From an uncultured Kroppenstedtia sp. (GTDB lineage: Bacteria; Bacillota; Bacilli; Thermoactinomycetales; DSM-45169), in contig CAUGKZ010000120.1 in the NCBI GenBank assembly GCA_959600065.1, positions 1-5,933 on the forward strand: DNA of 5,933 bases, in the 5' to 3' direction. The notes under the pieces are model-generated. The model did not search any database, was not told the DNA's origin, and saw nothing but the letters and a program-made list of their open reading frames with translations. A program made the position numbers and the translations under genes. Below are positions 1 through 5,874 of this stretch, one piece after another; positions within the stretch are counted from its first letter, which is position 1, and every line of letters starts with the position of its first letter.

Positions 1-1
1 A

Positions 2-1225
2 AAGGCGACGAAGGTACCGGCTGACTTTATGGCGGAGTTTACCACTCACACGGCGGAGACCTTCCATGTGTGGACGCAAGCCCGTCCTGCAGATGATTTT
101 TCAAAAGTTCAGCCTTATCTGGAGAAAACCTTGGAGTTGAGTCGCCAGATGGCGGACTATTTTCCAGGGTACGAGCATATCGCGGATCCCCTGATCAGTT
201 TTTCCGACGAGGGGATGAAGGCCTCCACTCTGAAAAAGTTGTTCGCCGATCTGCGGGCGGAGCTGGTTCCCCTGGTGAAAAGGGTGACGGATCAAGCACC
301 GGTCGATGATTCCTGTCTGAAACAGATCTATCCAGAAGAGACACAACGGCTTTTCGGTGAGCAGGTAATCCAACGCCTGGGCTACGATTTCAGTCGAGGC
401 CGCCAAGATAAAACTCATCATCCCTTTATGACTAAGTTTTCTCTGGGGGATGTACGAATTACCACTCGTTTCAAAGAGAACGATCTCGGCGAAGCCCTGT
501 TTAGCACCATTCATGAGTCAGGGCATGCCATGTACGAACAGGGCATCCGGATGGAGTATGAGGGAACTCCCTTGGCGACAGGCACCTCGTCTGGGGTCCA
601 TGAAAGCCAGTCCCGTCTTTGGGAAAACATCGTCGGCAGAAGTCGGGGCTTTTGGGAGTATTTCTATCCGGAATTGCAGCGTACCTTCCCGGAACAGTTG
701 AGCCAGGTTTCCCTGGATACCTTCCATCGGGCCGTCAACAAAGTTCAGCCCTCCCTGATTCGGACAGATGCGGACGAACTTACCTACAATCTTCACGTCA
801 TGATCCGATTCGATTTGGAATTGGCGTTGCTGGAAGGGAAGCTGGAGGTAAAGGATTTGCCAGAGGCTTGGCGGGAGCGTTATCGTCAGGATCTGGGGAT
901 CGCTCCGGCAGATGATCGGGATGGAGTGCTGCAGGATGTACACTGGTATGCGGATACGATCGGGGGCGTCTTCCAGGGATACACTATCGGCAATATCTTG
1001 AGTGCCCAGTTTTATGAAGGGGCACTGAAGGCACATCCGGAGATTTCTGACCAGATTCGACAGGGGGAATTCGGCACCTTGCGGGGGTGGTTGACAGAAG
1101 AAATCTATCAGCATGGGGCCAAATTTACTGCAGATGAACTGACGGAGCGGGTCACCGGTTCCAAACTGTCGATCGATCCTTATATCCGTTATCTGAAAGG
1201 GAAATTCAGCGAGTTGTATGGGTAA
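2..1225 (+). CDS. M32 family metallocarboxypeptidase (carboxypeptidase Taq / YpwA type), 5' end outside window
   Basis: Zinc-dependent cytosolic carboxypeptidase that removes C-terminal residues from peptides, probably in peptide turnover. The reading frame is open from base 2, so the ATG at 29 is internal and the gene starts upstream. About 407 codons are present against roughly 500 in complete family members, so about 90-100 N-terminal residues are missing. Counting from the ATG at 29, all the M32 signatures are visible: HPF (131-133), DVRIT (141-145), the zinc and catalytic motif HESGH (162-166), HESQS (191-195) whose Glu is the expected third zinc ligand, IRTDADE near 254, and GVLQDVHW near 310. 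Every expected catalytic residue is present, so the enzyme should be active. A hairpin terminator follows the TAA closely, and the next gene has its own leader. Family assignment is very secure; the physiological substrate is unknown. Confidence 0.96.
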   Translation, partial: KATKVPADFMAEFTTHTAETFHVWTQARPADDFSKVQPYLEKTLELSRQMADYFPGYEHIADPLISFSDEGMKASTLKKLFADLRAELVPLVKRVTDQAPVDDSCLKQIYPEETQRLFGEQVIQRLGYDFSRGRQDKTHHPFMTKFSLGDVRITTRFKENDLGEALFSTIHESGHAMYEQGIRMEYEGTPLATGTSSGVHESQSRLWENIVGRSRGFWEYFYPELQRTFPEQLSQVSLDTFHRAVNKVQPSLIRTDADELTYNLHVMIRFDLELALLEGKLEVKDLPEAWRERYRQDLGIAPADDRDGVLQDVHWYADTIGGVFQGYTIGNILSAQFYEGALKAHPEISDQIRQGEFGTLRGWLTEEIYQHGAKFTADELTERVTGSKLSIDPYIRYLKGKFSELYG

Positions 1226-1235
1226 GTACGCCGGT

Positions 1236-1276
1236 AAGAAGAGGGGCGCCCCGGAGGGCGTTCCTCCTTCTTTTTC
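1236..1276 (+). terminator. Intrinsic terminator of the M32 peptidase gene
   Basis: A GC-rich 10-bp stem pairs 1241-1250 with 1257-1266 and includes two G-U pairs; the loop is CCGGAG. The AAGAA just 5' can extend the stem by pairing with TTCTT past one bulged C. A T-rich run, TTCTTTTTCTTC, follows. It begins about ten bases after the stop codon, which supports transcription ending here. Confidence 0.75.
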
Positions 1277-1290
1277 TTCAAACGCTTTCA
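1277..1290 (+). promoter_or_regulatory. Possible CcpA catabolite-response element (cre-like)
   Basis: TTCAAACGCTTTCA matches the cre consensus TGNAANCGNTTNCA at every fixed position except the second (T instead of G). It sits between the peptidase terminator and the esterase gene, about 67 bases before the esterase ATG. Such a site could place the esterase under carbon catabolite control. The motif is degenerate, no clear promoter hexamers were found near it, and it abuts the terminator tail, so this is only a candidate. Confidence 0.3.
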
Positions 1291-1356
1291 CAGAAAGAAG
1301 GATTTACGGTTTTCATGGTGAAATGGATTGAAGAATGATAAGAGGGAGGTGGTCAC

Positions 1357-2106
1357 ATGGCGGGAACATATCCGGTGATGAAAGGGGCAGAGCCCTTCCA
1401 CTTTCCCGGAAATGAGGTCGGGGTCCTGGTACAGCACGGTTTCACCGGAACTACCCAGAGCATGCGGGGGCTGGGGGAATATCTAGCGAAGTGCGGATTC
1501 ACCGTTTACGGTCCTCAGCTCAAGGGACACGGCACCCACTATGAGGAGATGGAGGGGACAACCTATCAGGATTGGATCGAATCAGCGGATGCCGGCTACC
1601 GGATGCTGAAAGAGAAGTGTTCCCGGATTTTTGTTGTCGGCTTGTCTATGGGCGGGACGCTAGCTGTGGAGCTGGCCCATCGCCATCCGGAGACTCGGGG
1701 GATCGTATTGATCAACGCGGCGATGAAAATGGATTCACTGGAACGGACGGCGGTGGAGAATAAAGTCCGCTTCCTGGATGCTATCGGCTCCGATATCAAA
1801 GCAGAGGGAGTCAAAGAGCTTGCCTACGAAAAGACTCCGGTGAAATCGGTGAAAGAGATTGTGAAATTGATGGAAGTTGTCCGAAAGAAGGTCCCTTCTG
1901 TCACCTGTCCGGCCCTTATTTTGATGTCAAAGGAAGATCACGTTGTTCCTCCTTCCAATTCCCGGTTCCTCCTCGACAACCTCAACAGTGCTGAAAAAAG
2001 CCTGATCGAGCTGGAAAACTCGTATCACGTGGCCACGTTGGACCATGACAAAGAGTTGATCGAGCGGGAGGCGGAGGCATTTATCAAGCGATTGTCCCGC
2101 AACTGA
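1357..2106 (+). CDS. est: Carboxylesterase / monoacylglycerol lipase, Est30 (YvaK) type
   Basis: Alpha/beta-hydrolase of 249 residues, the usual length of Geobacillus Est30 and Bacillus monoacylglycerol lipase, hydrolysing short- to medium-chain carboxylic esters or monoacylglycerols in the cytoplasm. The complete machinery is visible: HGFTGT at 27-32 supplies the oxyanion hole (Phe29), GLSMG at 95-99 is the nucleophile elbow with Ser97, Asp194 lies in SKEDHVVPP, and His224 lies in NSYHVATLD. There is no signal peptide. A strong GGGAGGT ribosome site lies 6 bases before the ATG. The gene has a terminator upstream and another 6 bases after its stop, so it is most likely transcribed alone. In Bacillus the homologue sits beside secG and rnr; neither is here. 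The exact natural substrate cannot be read from sequence. Confidence 0.94.
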   Translation: MAGTYPVMKGAEPFHFPGNEVGVLVQHGFTGTTQSMRGLGEYLAKCGFTVYGPQLKGHGTHYEEMEGTTYQDWIESADAGYRMLKEKCSRIFVVGLSMGGTLAVELAHRHPETRGIVLINAAMKMDSLERTAVENKVRFLDAIGSDIKAEGVKELAYEKTPVKSVKEIVKLMEVVRKKVPSVTCPALILMSKEDHVVPPSNSRFLLDNLNSAEKSLIELENSYHVATLDHDKELIEREAEAFIKRLSRN

Positions 2107-2109
2107 CCC

Positions 2110-2138
2110 AACCGTCGGCAGAATCCGACGGTTTTTTT
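2110..2138 (+). terminator. Intrinsic terminator of the esterase gene
   Basis: Perfect stem AACCGTCGG / CCGACGGTT around the loop CAGAAT, continuing into an uninterrupted run of seven Ts at 2132-2138 that overlaps the last stem pairs. It begins only a few bases after the stop codon. There is no matching T-run on the other strand, so it acts on the + strand. Confidence 0.92.
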
Positions 2139-2205
2139 ATCACCTTTCTTTACGGTATTGTTTTTTGATTGTAACCTTAAATGAGAGATCAGGGGCATAG
2201 TCTTG

Positions 2206-2212
2206 AAAGGAG
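2206..2212 (+). promoter_or_regulatory. Ribosome binding site that fixes the OsmC-family start
   Basis: AAAGGAG ends nine bases before the ATG at 2222, a normal distance. An in-frame GTG at 2216 lies almost against this Shine-Dalgarno sequence and is too close to be used, so the ATG at 2222 is preferred. That start also gives the MAEH beginning typical of the subfamily. Confidence 0.75.
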
Positions 2213-2221
2213 AGGGTGAAC

Positions 2222-2671
2222 ATGGCGGAACATGAATTTCGACTCACTGCGGATTGGAATGGAGGACGAAATGCAGACGGCAGGATTTCGGCGGGGAATC
2301 TGGAGACTCAGATCTCGATTCCTCAGGAGATGGGTGGCCCTGGAGTGGGAACCAACCCCGATGAGATGTTGATCGGCGCTGCAGCCACCTGTTATATCAT
2401 TACCTTGGCGGCGATGTTGGAACGCCGTCGAATTCCAGTGAAGAAGCTGTCACTGGAGTCGATCGGGGTGGTGAGTGAAAACAAAGGACGTCTCAGATTT
2501 GAAAGCATCACCCATAAACCCCGTCTGACTCTCGGGGCGGCAGTCACAGAGGAACAGCTGGAAGAGGCCCGAGCTTTGACGGAAACAGCGGAGCAGACCT
2601 GCATGATCTCCAATGCGCTGCGAGGGAATGTGGCCTTGAGTGTCGCAGCCCAAGTAGATATGGAGGAGTGA
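2222..2671 (+). CDS. OsmC/Ohr-family thiol peroxidase (YmaD / SACOL1771 subfamily)
   Basis: Cytosolic peroxiredoxin-like protein of 149 residues in the OsmC/Ohr superfamily, whose members reduce organic hydroperoxides with a pair of reactive cysteines. Both are present: Cys57 in GAAATCYIITLAAMLE, on the central helix, and Cys127 in EQTCMISNALRGNV. The N-terminal FRLTADWNGGR, the stretch GNLETQISIPQEMGGPG and TNPDEMLIGAAATC resemble the YmaD subfamily more closely than classical Ohr or OsmC; this is from memory of those proteins. Subfamily members are homodimers with active sites at the interface. It has its own ribosome site and a terminator just after its TGA, so it is probably monocistronic. 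No OhrR-like regulator gene is adjacent. The preferred peroxide and the electron donor are unknown. Confidence 0.92.
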   Translation: MAEHEFRLTADWNGGRNADGRISAGNLETQISIPQEMGGPGVGTNPDEMLIGAAATCYIITLAAMLERRRIPVKKLSLESIGVVSENKGRLRFESITHKPRLTLGAAVTEEQLEEARALTETAEQTCMISNALRGNVALSVAAQVDMEE

Positions 2672-2677
2672 GGTTAT

Positions 2678-2717
2678 CAGCAAAAAAACCGGAAGAAAGT
2701 TTCCGGTTTTTTTGCTG
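2678..2717. terminator. Bidirectional terminator between convergent genes
   Basis: A perfect 17-bp inverted repeat runs from CAGCAAAAAAACCGGAA (2678-2694) to its exact complement at 2701-2717, with the six-base loop GAAAGT. Seven As precede the GC core and seven Ts follow it, so either strand's transcript forms a CCGGAA hairpin followed by a U-run. It lies 6 bases after the OsmC-family stop (+) and 31 bases past the stop of the YhzD-like gene (-), serving both. Confidence 0.93.
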
Positions 2718-2748
2718 TCCATATAAACATTCCGTCTTCATAGCGGGA

Positions 2749-2952
2749 TCAAGAAGTCGCCTTTTTGGTTTGGTGGCTTTGGAACTCCACCAAACGACCG
2801 GCGGAATGGACGATCCGGAAGGGATGGCCCTGGTGTTTCTTCTCTTGGAGAAGGGTGTGTCCCTTTTGTTTGGCCTCGTCGTCGGTTTGGGCAGTGATGG
2901 GTTCATCCACCAGTTTGTTTCCTTCTTGATCATAAACGGTCAGATGGTACAT
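2749..2952 (-). CDS. YhzD-like small protein of unknown function
   Basis: Encodes 67 residues starting MYHLTVYDQEGN. It resembles the Bacillus YhzD family of roughly 60-residue proteins: a short beta-strand opening (YHLTVYDQEGNKLVDEP), a DDEAKQKGHTLLQEK helix, and a closing SAGRLVEFQS strand. There is no signal peptide or membrane segment, so it is presumably cytosolic. The ATG at 2952 is preceded by a strong GGAGGGAGGGA ribosome site and an extended -10 promoter. Longer in-frame reading back to 3087 would run through the upstream terminator hairpin and promoter, so the short start is preferred. The C-terminal tail QSHQTKKATS is hydrophilic and probably disordered. The family assignment is from memory of sequence style and is moderately sure; its biochemical role is unknown. 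Confidence 0.82.
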   Translation of the reverse strand: MYHLTVYDQEGNKLVDEPITAQTDDEAKQKGHTLLQEKKHQGHPFRIVHSAGRLVEFQSHQTKKATS

Positions 2953-2985
2953 CAGAATCCCTCCCTCCGCTGATGGCTTGCCTTC

Positions 2986-3014
2986 ATTATAGCATGGAGA
3001 AGACAGAAGAAATA
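2986..3014 (-). promoter_or_regulatory. Extended -10 promoter of the YhzD-like gene
   Basis: On the minus strand TGCTATAAT (2994-2986) is a perfect sigma-A -10 hexamer with the TGn extension. At 17-bp spacing the -35 position (3014-3009) reads TATTTC, a poor match, which the extended -10 element would compensate for. It lies 34 bases before the start codon and only a few bases past the T-tract of the upstream mscS terminator. Confidence 0.7.
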
Positions 3015-3017
3015 AGC

Positions 3018-3058
3018 AAAAAAATGGACCGCCCACGGAGGGGGTACCGTGGAGGTCC
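3018..3058 (-). terminator. Intrinsic terminator of the mscS-like gene
   Basis: Read on the minus strand, GGACC-T-CCACGG pairs with CCGTGG-GC-GGTCC around an eight-base loop. The stem has a small asymmetric internal loop and is followed by A and seven Ts (3024-3018). It lies about 78 bases beyond the mscS stop codon and separates that gene from the YhzD-like gene, which then has its own promoter. The 77 bases between the stop and the stem show no further feature. Confidence 0.85.
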
Positions 3059-3135
3059 GGAAACGCTGGATCATTAAAGGGGATCAAGGGGGTATCCGCT
3101 GAGTTTGATGTTATCGTATCGGTGTAAAGGAGAAG

Positions 3136-3936
3136 TTAATAGAAGGTGAAGTTTTGATGGATCTCGGCGGGAGAGTCAGGGGAGATTAATCCGGCTTCGT
3201 CCAGCGTTTTTTTCAACTCTTTACGAAGCTCTCGTTCCACCTTCCACTGCTCCCCGTTCTTTGTTTTGGCGAGAATCCGGATGACGATGTCTGAGGTTCC
3301 CACGCTTTGAATCCCTAGTACATTGGGGCCTTCGATGATGTCGGACATGCGCTCCCCGATCCGGTCGCATTCTACTTGCAGGAGCCGGATCACTTCATCC
3401 ACATTTTCTTTATAGTCGACAGTGAGATCGACGAGAGCTTGCATATTGCCTCGGGAGTGGTTGGTCAGGGAGTTGATCTCCCGGTTGGGAATAAAGTGAA
3501 GATCCCCGTTGAACCCCCGGACTTTCAGCACGCGCAGGCCGGTCTCCTCCACGACTCCGGAAAAGTTGTTGACCGTTACGTACTCTCCCACGTTGACTTG
3601 GTTCTCCAGCAGGACGAAGAAACCGGTCACCACATCGCTGACCAGGCCCTGGGCACCGAAACCGATGGCCAATCCCAGAATTCCGGCACTGGCAATGAGG
3701 CCGGTGGCATTTACATGAAACTCTTCCAAGACGGCGACTAGGGCGATGAAGAAAATGATGTATCCGATCAAACTGGTTACCAAGGTTCGCAAGGTATCCA
3801 CTCGGGGTTGAGAGGAATTTCCGGCTGCCATCCGTCTTTCGATCAAACGGGTGATGACACTTTTTACCACGCCGTAAACCGCGATGGAGATCAGAATGAT
3901 GATTCCAGCAGTGGCAAGAGATTTCAGCCATTCCAT
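3136..3936 (-). CDS. Small-conductance mechanosensitive channel, MscS family (YkuT-like)
   Basis: Encodes 266 residues, close to the length of three-helix MscS proteins. It is an inner-membrane channel that opens under membrane tension to release solutes after osmotic downshock, working as a heptamer. Predicted helices are TM1 about 8-28, TM2 about 50-70 and the pore helix TM3 about 77-110. TM3 carries the Gly/Ala-rich family pattern ASAGILGLAIGFGAQGLVSD followed by FFVLLENQ. The beta domain follows (VNVGEYVTVNNFSGVVEE, then GFNGDLHFIPNREI), and then the alpha/beta cytoplasmic domain ending in QNFTFY. The Shine-Dalgarno AAAGGAG lies 13 bases before the ATG at 3936, longer than usual, but no other in-frame start exists upstream. 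The gene is divergent from the purine permease and ends in its own terminator. The family is secure; its gating and ion preference cannot be read from sequence. Confidence 0.95.
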   Translation of the reverse strand: MEWLKSLATAGIIILISIAVYGVVKSVITRLIERRMAAGNSSQPRVDTLRTLVTSLIGYIIFFIALVAVLEEFHVNATGLIASAGILGLAIGFGAQGLVSDVVTGFFVLLENQVNVGEYVTVNNFSGVVEETGLRVLKVRGFNGDLHFIPNREINSLTNHSRGNMQALVDLTVDYKENVDEVIRLLQVECDRIGERMSDIIEGPNVLGIQSVGTSDIVIRILAKTKNGEQWKVERELRKELKKTLDEAGLISPDSPAEIHQNFTFY

Positions 3937-4011
3937 AAATCGAACACAGCTCCTTTTCGGTTGAGTCTGAATCCTGAGACATACCTGGTGGAGGTGACTG
4001 GTTAAACTAAG

Positions 4012-4039
4012 GGTATAAAAACAGAGTCAGAAGTGCAAA
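4012..4039 (-). promoter_or_regulatory. Possible promoter of the mscS-like gene
   Basis: On the minus strand TTTGCA (4039-4034), a 16-bp spacer and TATACC (4017-4012) each match four of six sigma-A consensus bases. Use of this promoter would give a leader of roughly 70 bases. The match is weak and no better candidate was found in the divergent intergenic region. Confidence 0.3.
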
Positions 4040-4059
4040 AAAGAGCTTGCACCTTACCT

Positions 4060-4103
4060 ATTAACGAATTATTATTGTATACGTGGTTATAATGTTCGTT
4101 TTT
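4060..4103 (+). promoter_or_regulatory. PurR operator: inverted pair of PurBoxes at the pbuO promoter
   Basis: The Bacillus PurBox consensus is AWWWCCGAACWWT. Box 1, on the + strand at 4060-4072, reads ATTAACGAATTAT and matches 11 of 13 positions. Box 2, on the - strand at 4103-4091, reads AAAAACGAACATT and matches 12 of 13. The boxes face each other with 18 bases between them, close to the spacing known for PurR operators, where a repressor dimer wraps the DNA and PRPP relieves repression. Box 2 overlaps the -10 hexamer, so binding would block the promoter directly. Orientation, spacing and position next to a purine permease all agree. The identification comes from known motif features and was not computed. 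Confidence 0.75.
4088..4093 (+). promoter_or_regulatory. -10 element of the purine permease promoter
   Basis: A perfect TATAAT lies 30 bases before the chosen start codon, implying a leader of about 20-25 bases. The -35 position, 17 bases upstream, reads CGAATT, a poor match that falls inside PurBox 1. The leader is too short for a purine riboswitch, and no riboswitch-like sequence is visible. Confidence 0.65.
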
Positions 4104-4107
4104 TGGG

Positions 4108-4116
4108 GGTTAGGAG
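4108..4116 (+). promoter_or_regulatory. Ribosome binding site that decides the pbuO start
   Basis: GGTTAGGAG ends four bases before the ATG at 4121 and seven bases before the ATG at 4124. Normal spacing therefore favours 4124, which begins MDRLFGF as expected for the family. A TTG at 4103 lies upstream of this ribosome site and is unlikely to be used. Confidence 0.6.
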
Positions 4117-4123
4117 CTGTATG

Positions 4124-5431
4124 ATGGACCGTTTGTTTGGTTTTCGGGAAAAAGGAACGAATATTCCACGGGAAGTGTTGGCGGGGTTAACCACCTTTCT
4201 GACGATGGTTTATATTGTGGTGGTAAATCCGGCGGTTCTCGAAAAATCCGGGATGGATTTTGGTGCGGTCTTTGTGGCGACCGTGGTGGCATCTGCGCTG
4301 AGCACCCTGATCATGGGCCTCTTCGCCAACTATCCGATCGCCATCGCTCCAGGGATGGGACTCAACGCTTATTTTGCCTACAGTGTAGTGGGCAACGGCC
4401 AGATCGGCTGGGAGGTGGCGATGGGAGCGGTGTTGGTGGCCGGGATTCTGTTTTTGATCCTGTCTGTCACGCGTTTTCGGGAAGCGTTGATCCAAGCGAT
4501 TCCGCCCAGTCTCAAATTTGGGATCACGGCGGGGATCGGACTTTTTATCGCTTTCGTCGGGTTGAAATCGGCGGGTATCATCATCAATGATGAGGTGAAC
4601 TTGGTCGGGTTGGGGGATTTCCATTCCCCGGAGACCCTGCTCAGTCTGTTTGGTCTGTTTGCCACTCTGGTGTTGATGACCCTGCGTGTCCCCGGAGCCC
4701 TCTTTCTCGGGATGCTATTGACCGCAGTAGGGGCTTGGATCGTGGGCTTGTTTCAGTTCCCGGAAAATTGGGTGACTTGGCCCCCCAGCGTGGCTCCCAC
4801 CTTCGGTGCTGCCGTCACTGCTCTGCCTCAGGTGTTTGAACAGGGGCTCTATGCCGTGATTTTCGCTTTTCTCTTGGTGACGTTGTTTGATACCACCGGT
4901 ACAATGATTGGAGTGGCAGAGCAGGCTGGATTGGTCAAGGAAGGAAAATTCCCCCGGATGAGGGCAGCCCTAATGGCGGATGCAGTTGGCGTGACTACCG
5001 GGGCGGTGATGGGTACCAGTCCCACCAGTGCCTATGTAGAATCCACTACCGGAGTGGCCGTCGGGGGACGGACCGGATTTACGGCAGTGGTGGTCAGTCT
5101 GCTGTTCCTGGGAACGCTCTTCTTTGAGCCCTTAGTGGCCAAGATTGCGGGATTGTCCGCGATTACGGCCCCGGTGTTGATCATTGTTGGCTGTTTGATG
5201 ATGAGTGGTCTGTCCAAAGTTCAGTGGGATGAATTTGAGGAGGCCTTTCCCGCTTTCATCGTCATGTTGAGCATGCCCCTCACCTTCAGTATCGCCACTG
5301 GGATCGCTTTTGGTTTTATCACCTATCCTCTGTTGAAACTGGTGCGAGGAAAAGGAAAAGAGGTTCACCCCCTCTTGTATCTGTTCATGGTTTTGTTTAT
5401 ACTGCAATTAACATTCTTGCCTGAAGCCTGA
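4124..5431 (+). CDS. pbuO: Hypoxanthine/guanine permease, NCS2 AzgA-like family (PbuO type)
   Basis: Integral membrane transporter of 435 residues that imports purine bases (guanine and hypoxanthine in Bacillus PbuO and PbuG) with protons for salvage. It is hydrophobic along its length, consistent with the 14-segment NCS2/AzgA fold. Family motifs are IAPGMGLNAY at 74-83 (TM3 region), LFDTTGTMIGVAEQAGL at 254-270 (TM8 region, with the acidic residue Asp256), and GTSPTSAYVES at 297-307 (TM10 substrate-binding region). The wording NYPIAIAPG, AEQAGL and GGRTG resembles PbuO more than PbuG, judged from memory. The promoter carries a double PurBox, so expression should fall when purines are plentiful. 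It ends just before a hairpin shared with the convergent small gene. The family is secure; PbuO versus PbuG specificity is less so. Confidence 0.93.
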   Translation: MDRLFGFREKGTNIPREVLAGLTTFLTMVYIVVVNPAVLEKSGMDFGAVFVATVVASALSTLIMGLFANYPIAIAPGMGLNAYFAYSVVGNGQIGWEVAMGAVLVAGILFLILSVTRFREALIQAIPPSLKFGITAGIGLFIAFVGLKSAGIIINDEVNLVGLGDFHSPETLLSLFGLFATLVLMTLRVPGALFLGMLLTAVGAWIVGLFQFPENWVTWPPSVAPTFGAAVTALPQVFEQGLYAVIFAFLLVTLFDTTGTMIGVAEQAGLVKEGKFPRMRAALMADAVGVTTGAVMGTSPTSAYVESTTGVAVGGRTGFTAVVVSLLFLGTLFFEPLVAKIAGLSAITAPVLIIVGCLMMSGLSKVQWDEFEEAFPAFIVMLSMPLTFSIATGIAFGFITYPLLKLVRGKGKEVHPLLYLFMVLFILQLTFLPEA

Positions 5432-5457
5432 TCGGTAAGAGACAAAATCACGAATAC

Positions 5458-5495
5458 AGAGCAACCCGGATGGGAAAAACCATCTGGGTTGCTCT
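5458..5495. terminator. Shared hairpin terminator between convergent pbuO and the small membrane protein gene
   Basis: A 16-bp stem pairs AGAGCAACCCGGATGG (5458-5473) with CCATCTGGGTTGCTCT (5480-5495), with one G-U pair and the loop GAAAAA. The flanking T-runs are imperfect on both strands (CTTGTGTGTAGTTTT on +, GTATTCGTGATTTT on -), so efficiency is uncertain. Position between two convergent stop codons supports a bidirectional role. Confidence 0.78.
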
Positions 5496-5508
5496 CTTGT
5501 GTGTAGTT

Positions 5509-5754
5509 TTACGGATGAGATCCTTCTCGCCTGCGGGAGCGTTTCAAGATCCACAAGAGCAGAAGCATGACCAAGATGCCGATAGCAAGGCAGATCCCCT
5601 CCCGGGTCCAAGGGGGGAGGGGGAAGGGGAGGCGGATGTGATCTTCATATAAGATCCAGAGGAATTCCAAAATCAGGGCGGCCTCCAGTCCGATGATTCC
5701 GCTTAACCATTTGTTTGCCGAGGATATTTTTTTGCGGCTGGAATCATTTTTCAT
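5509..5754 (-). CDS. Hypothetical small membrane protein with two predicted helices
   Basis: Encodes 81 residues that I do not recognise. Two hydrophobic segments are clear: about 17-36 (WLSGIIGLEAALILEFLWIL) and about 53-70 (GICLAIGILVMLLLLWIL). They are joined by a proline-rich loop containing RLPFPLPPW. Positive charges at both ends (RKK near the start, KRSRRR at the end) predict both termini in the cytoplasm and the loop outside, by the positive-inside rule. A full AAGGAGG ribosome site lies 8 bases before the ATG at 5754, which supports a real, well-translated gene. It converges on pbuO and diverges from the gene beginning at 5875. No enzymatic residues or known domain are visible. It could be a small stress or transporter-associated membrane protein, but nothing here decides that. 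Confidence 0.75.
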   Translation of the reverse strand: MKNDSSRKKISSANKWLSGIIGLEAALILEFLWILYEDHIRLPFPLPPWTREGICLAIGILVMLLLLWILKRSRRREGSHP

Positions 5755-5874
5755 CCCGATCCTCCTTGGGGTCCATCGTTACGTATCATTTACTCTTTCG
5801 GGATGGGGCGGGAATCTTCCTTTTTGAATCGGAAATTCGTTTTTTATCACCATGGGATGACAGGGGACGGTAGG

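Noticed and set aside
518..1291. 257-codon open frame on the minus strand opposite the M32 peptidase gene
   Set aside because: It is entirely antisense to a gene with all catalytic motifs intact, has no ribosome site or recognisable domain, and its start lies within the terminator/leader region. Long antisense frames are expected opposite conserved GC-balanced genes.
2953..3087. Longer N-terminal extension of the YhzD-like protein back to an ATG at 3087
   Set aside because: The extension would have to be translated through the mscS terminator hairpin and across the extended -10 promoter, and the start at 2952 has a much better ribosome site.
3410..3982. 190-codon minus-strand frame overlapping the mscS-like gene
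   Set aside because: It is a frame-shifted shadow of the MscS channel, low in hydrophobic residues, rich in Arg/His/Ser, and resembles no protein family.
4011..4016. GGGTAT as a sigma-B type -10 element on the + strand
   Set aside because: No GTTT-type -35 element lies 12-15 bases upstream, so there is no complete sigma-B promoter.
3937..4120. Purine riboswitch or other structured leader in the mscS-pbuO intergenic region
   Set aside because: None of the conserved purine aptamer segments is present, and the perfect -10 leaves only a short leader for pbuO.
4103..4123. Upstream TTG or first ATG as the start of the purine permease
   Set aside because: The TTG lies ahead of the ribosome site and the ATG at 4121 is only four bases from it; the ATG at 4124 has normal spacing and a family-like N-terminus.
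5831..5846. Third PurBox-like sequence upstream of the gene starting at 5875
   Set aside because: Only about 10 of 13 positions match, and no inverted partner is present at the required spacing, so it is most likely an AT-rich coincidence.
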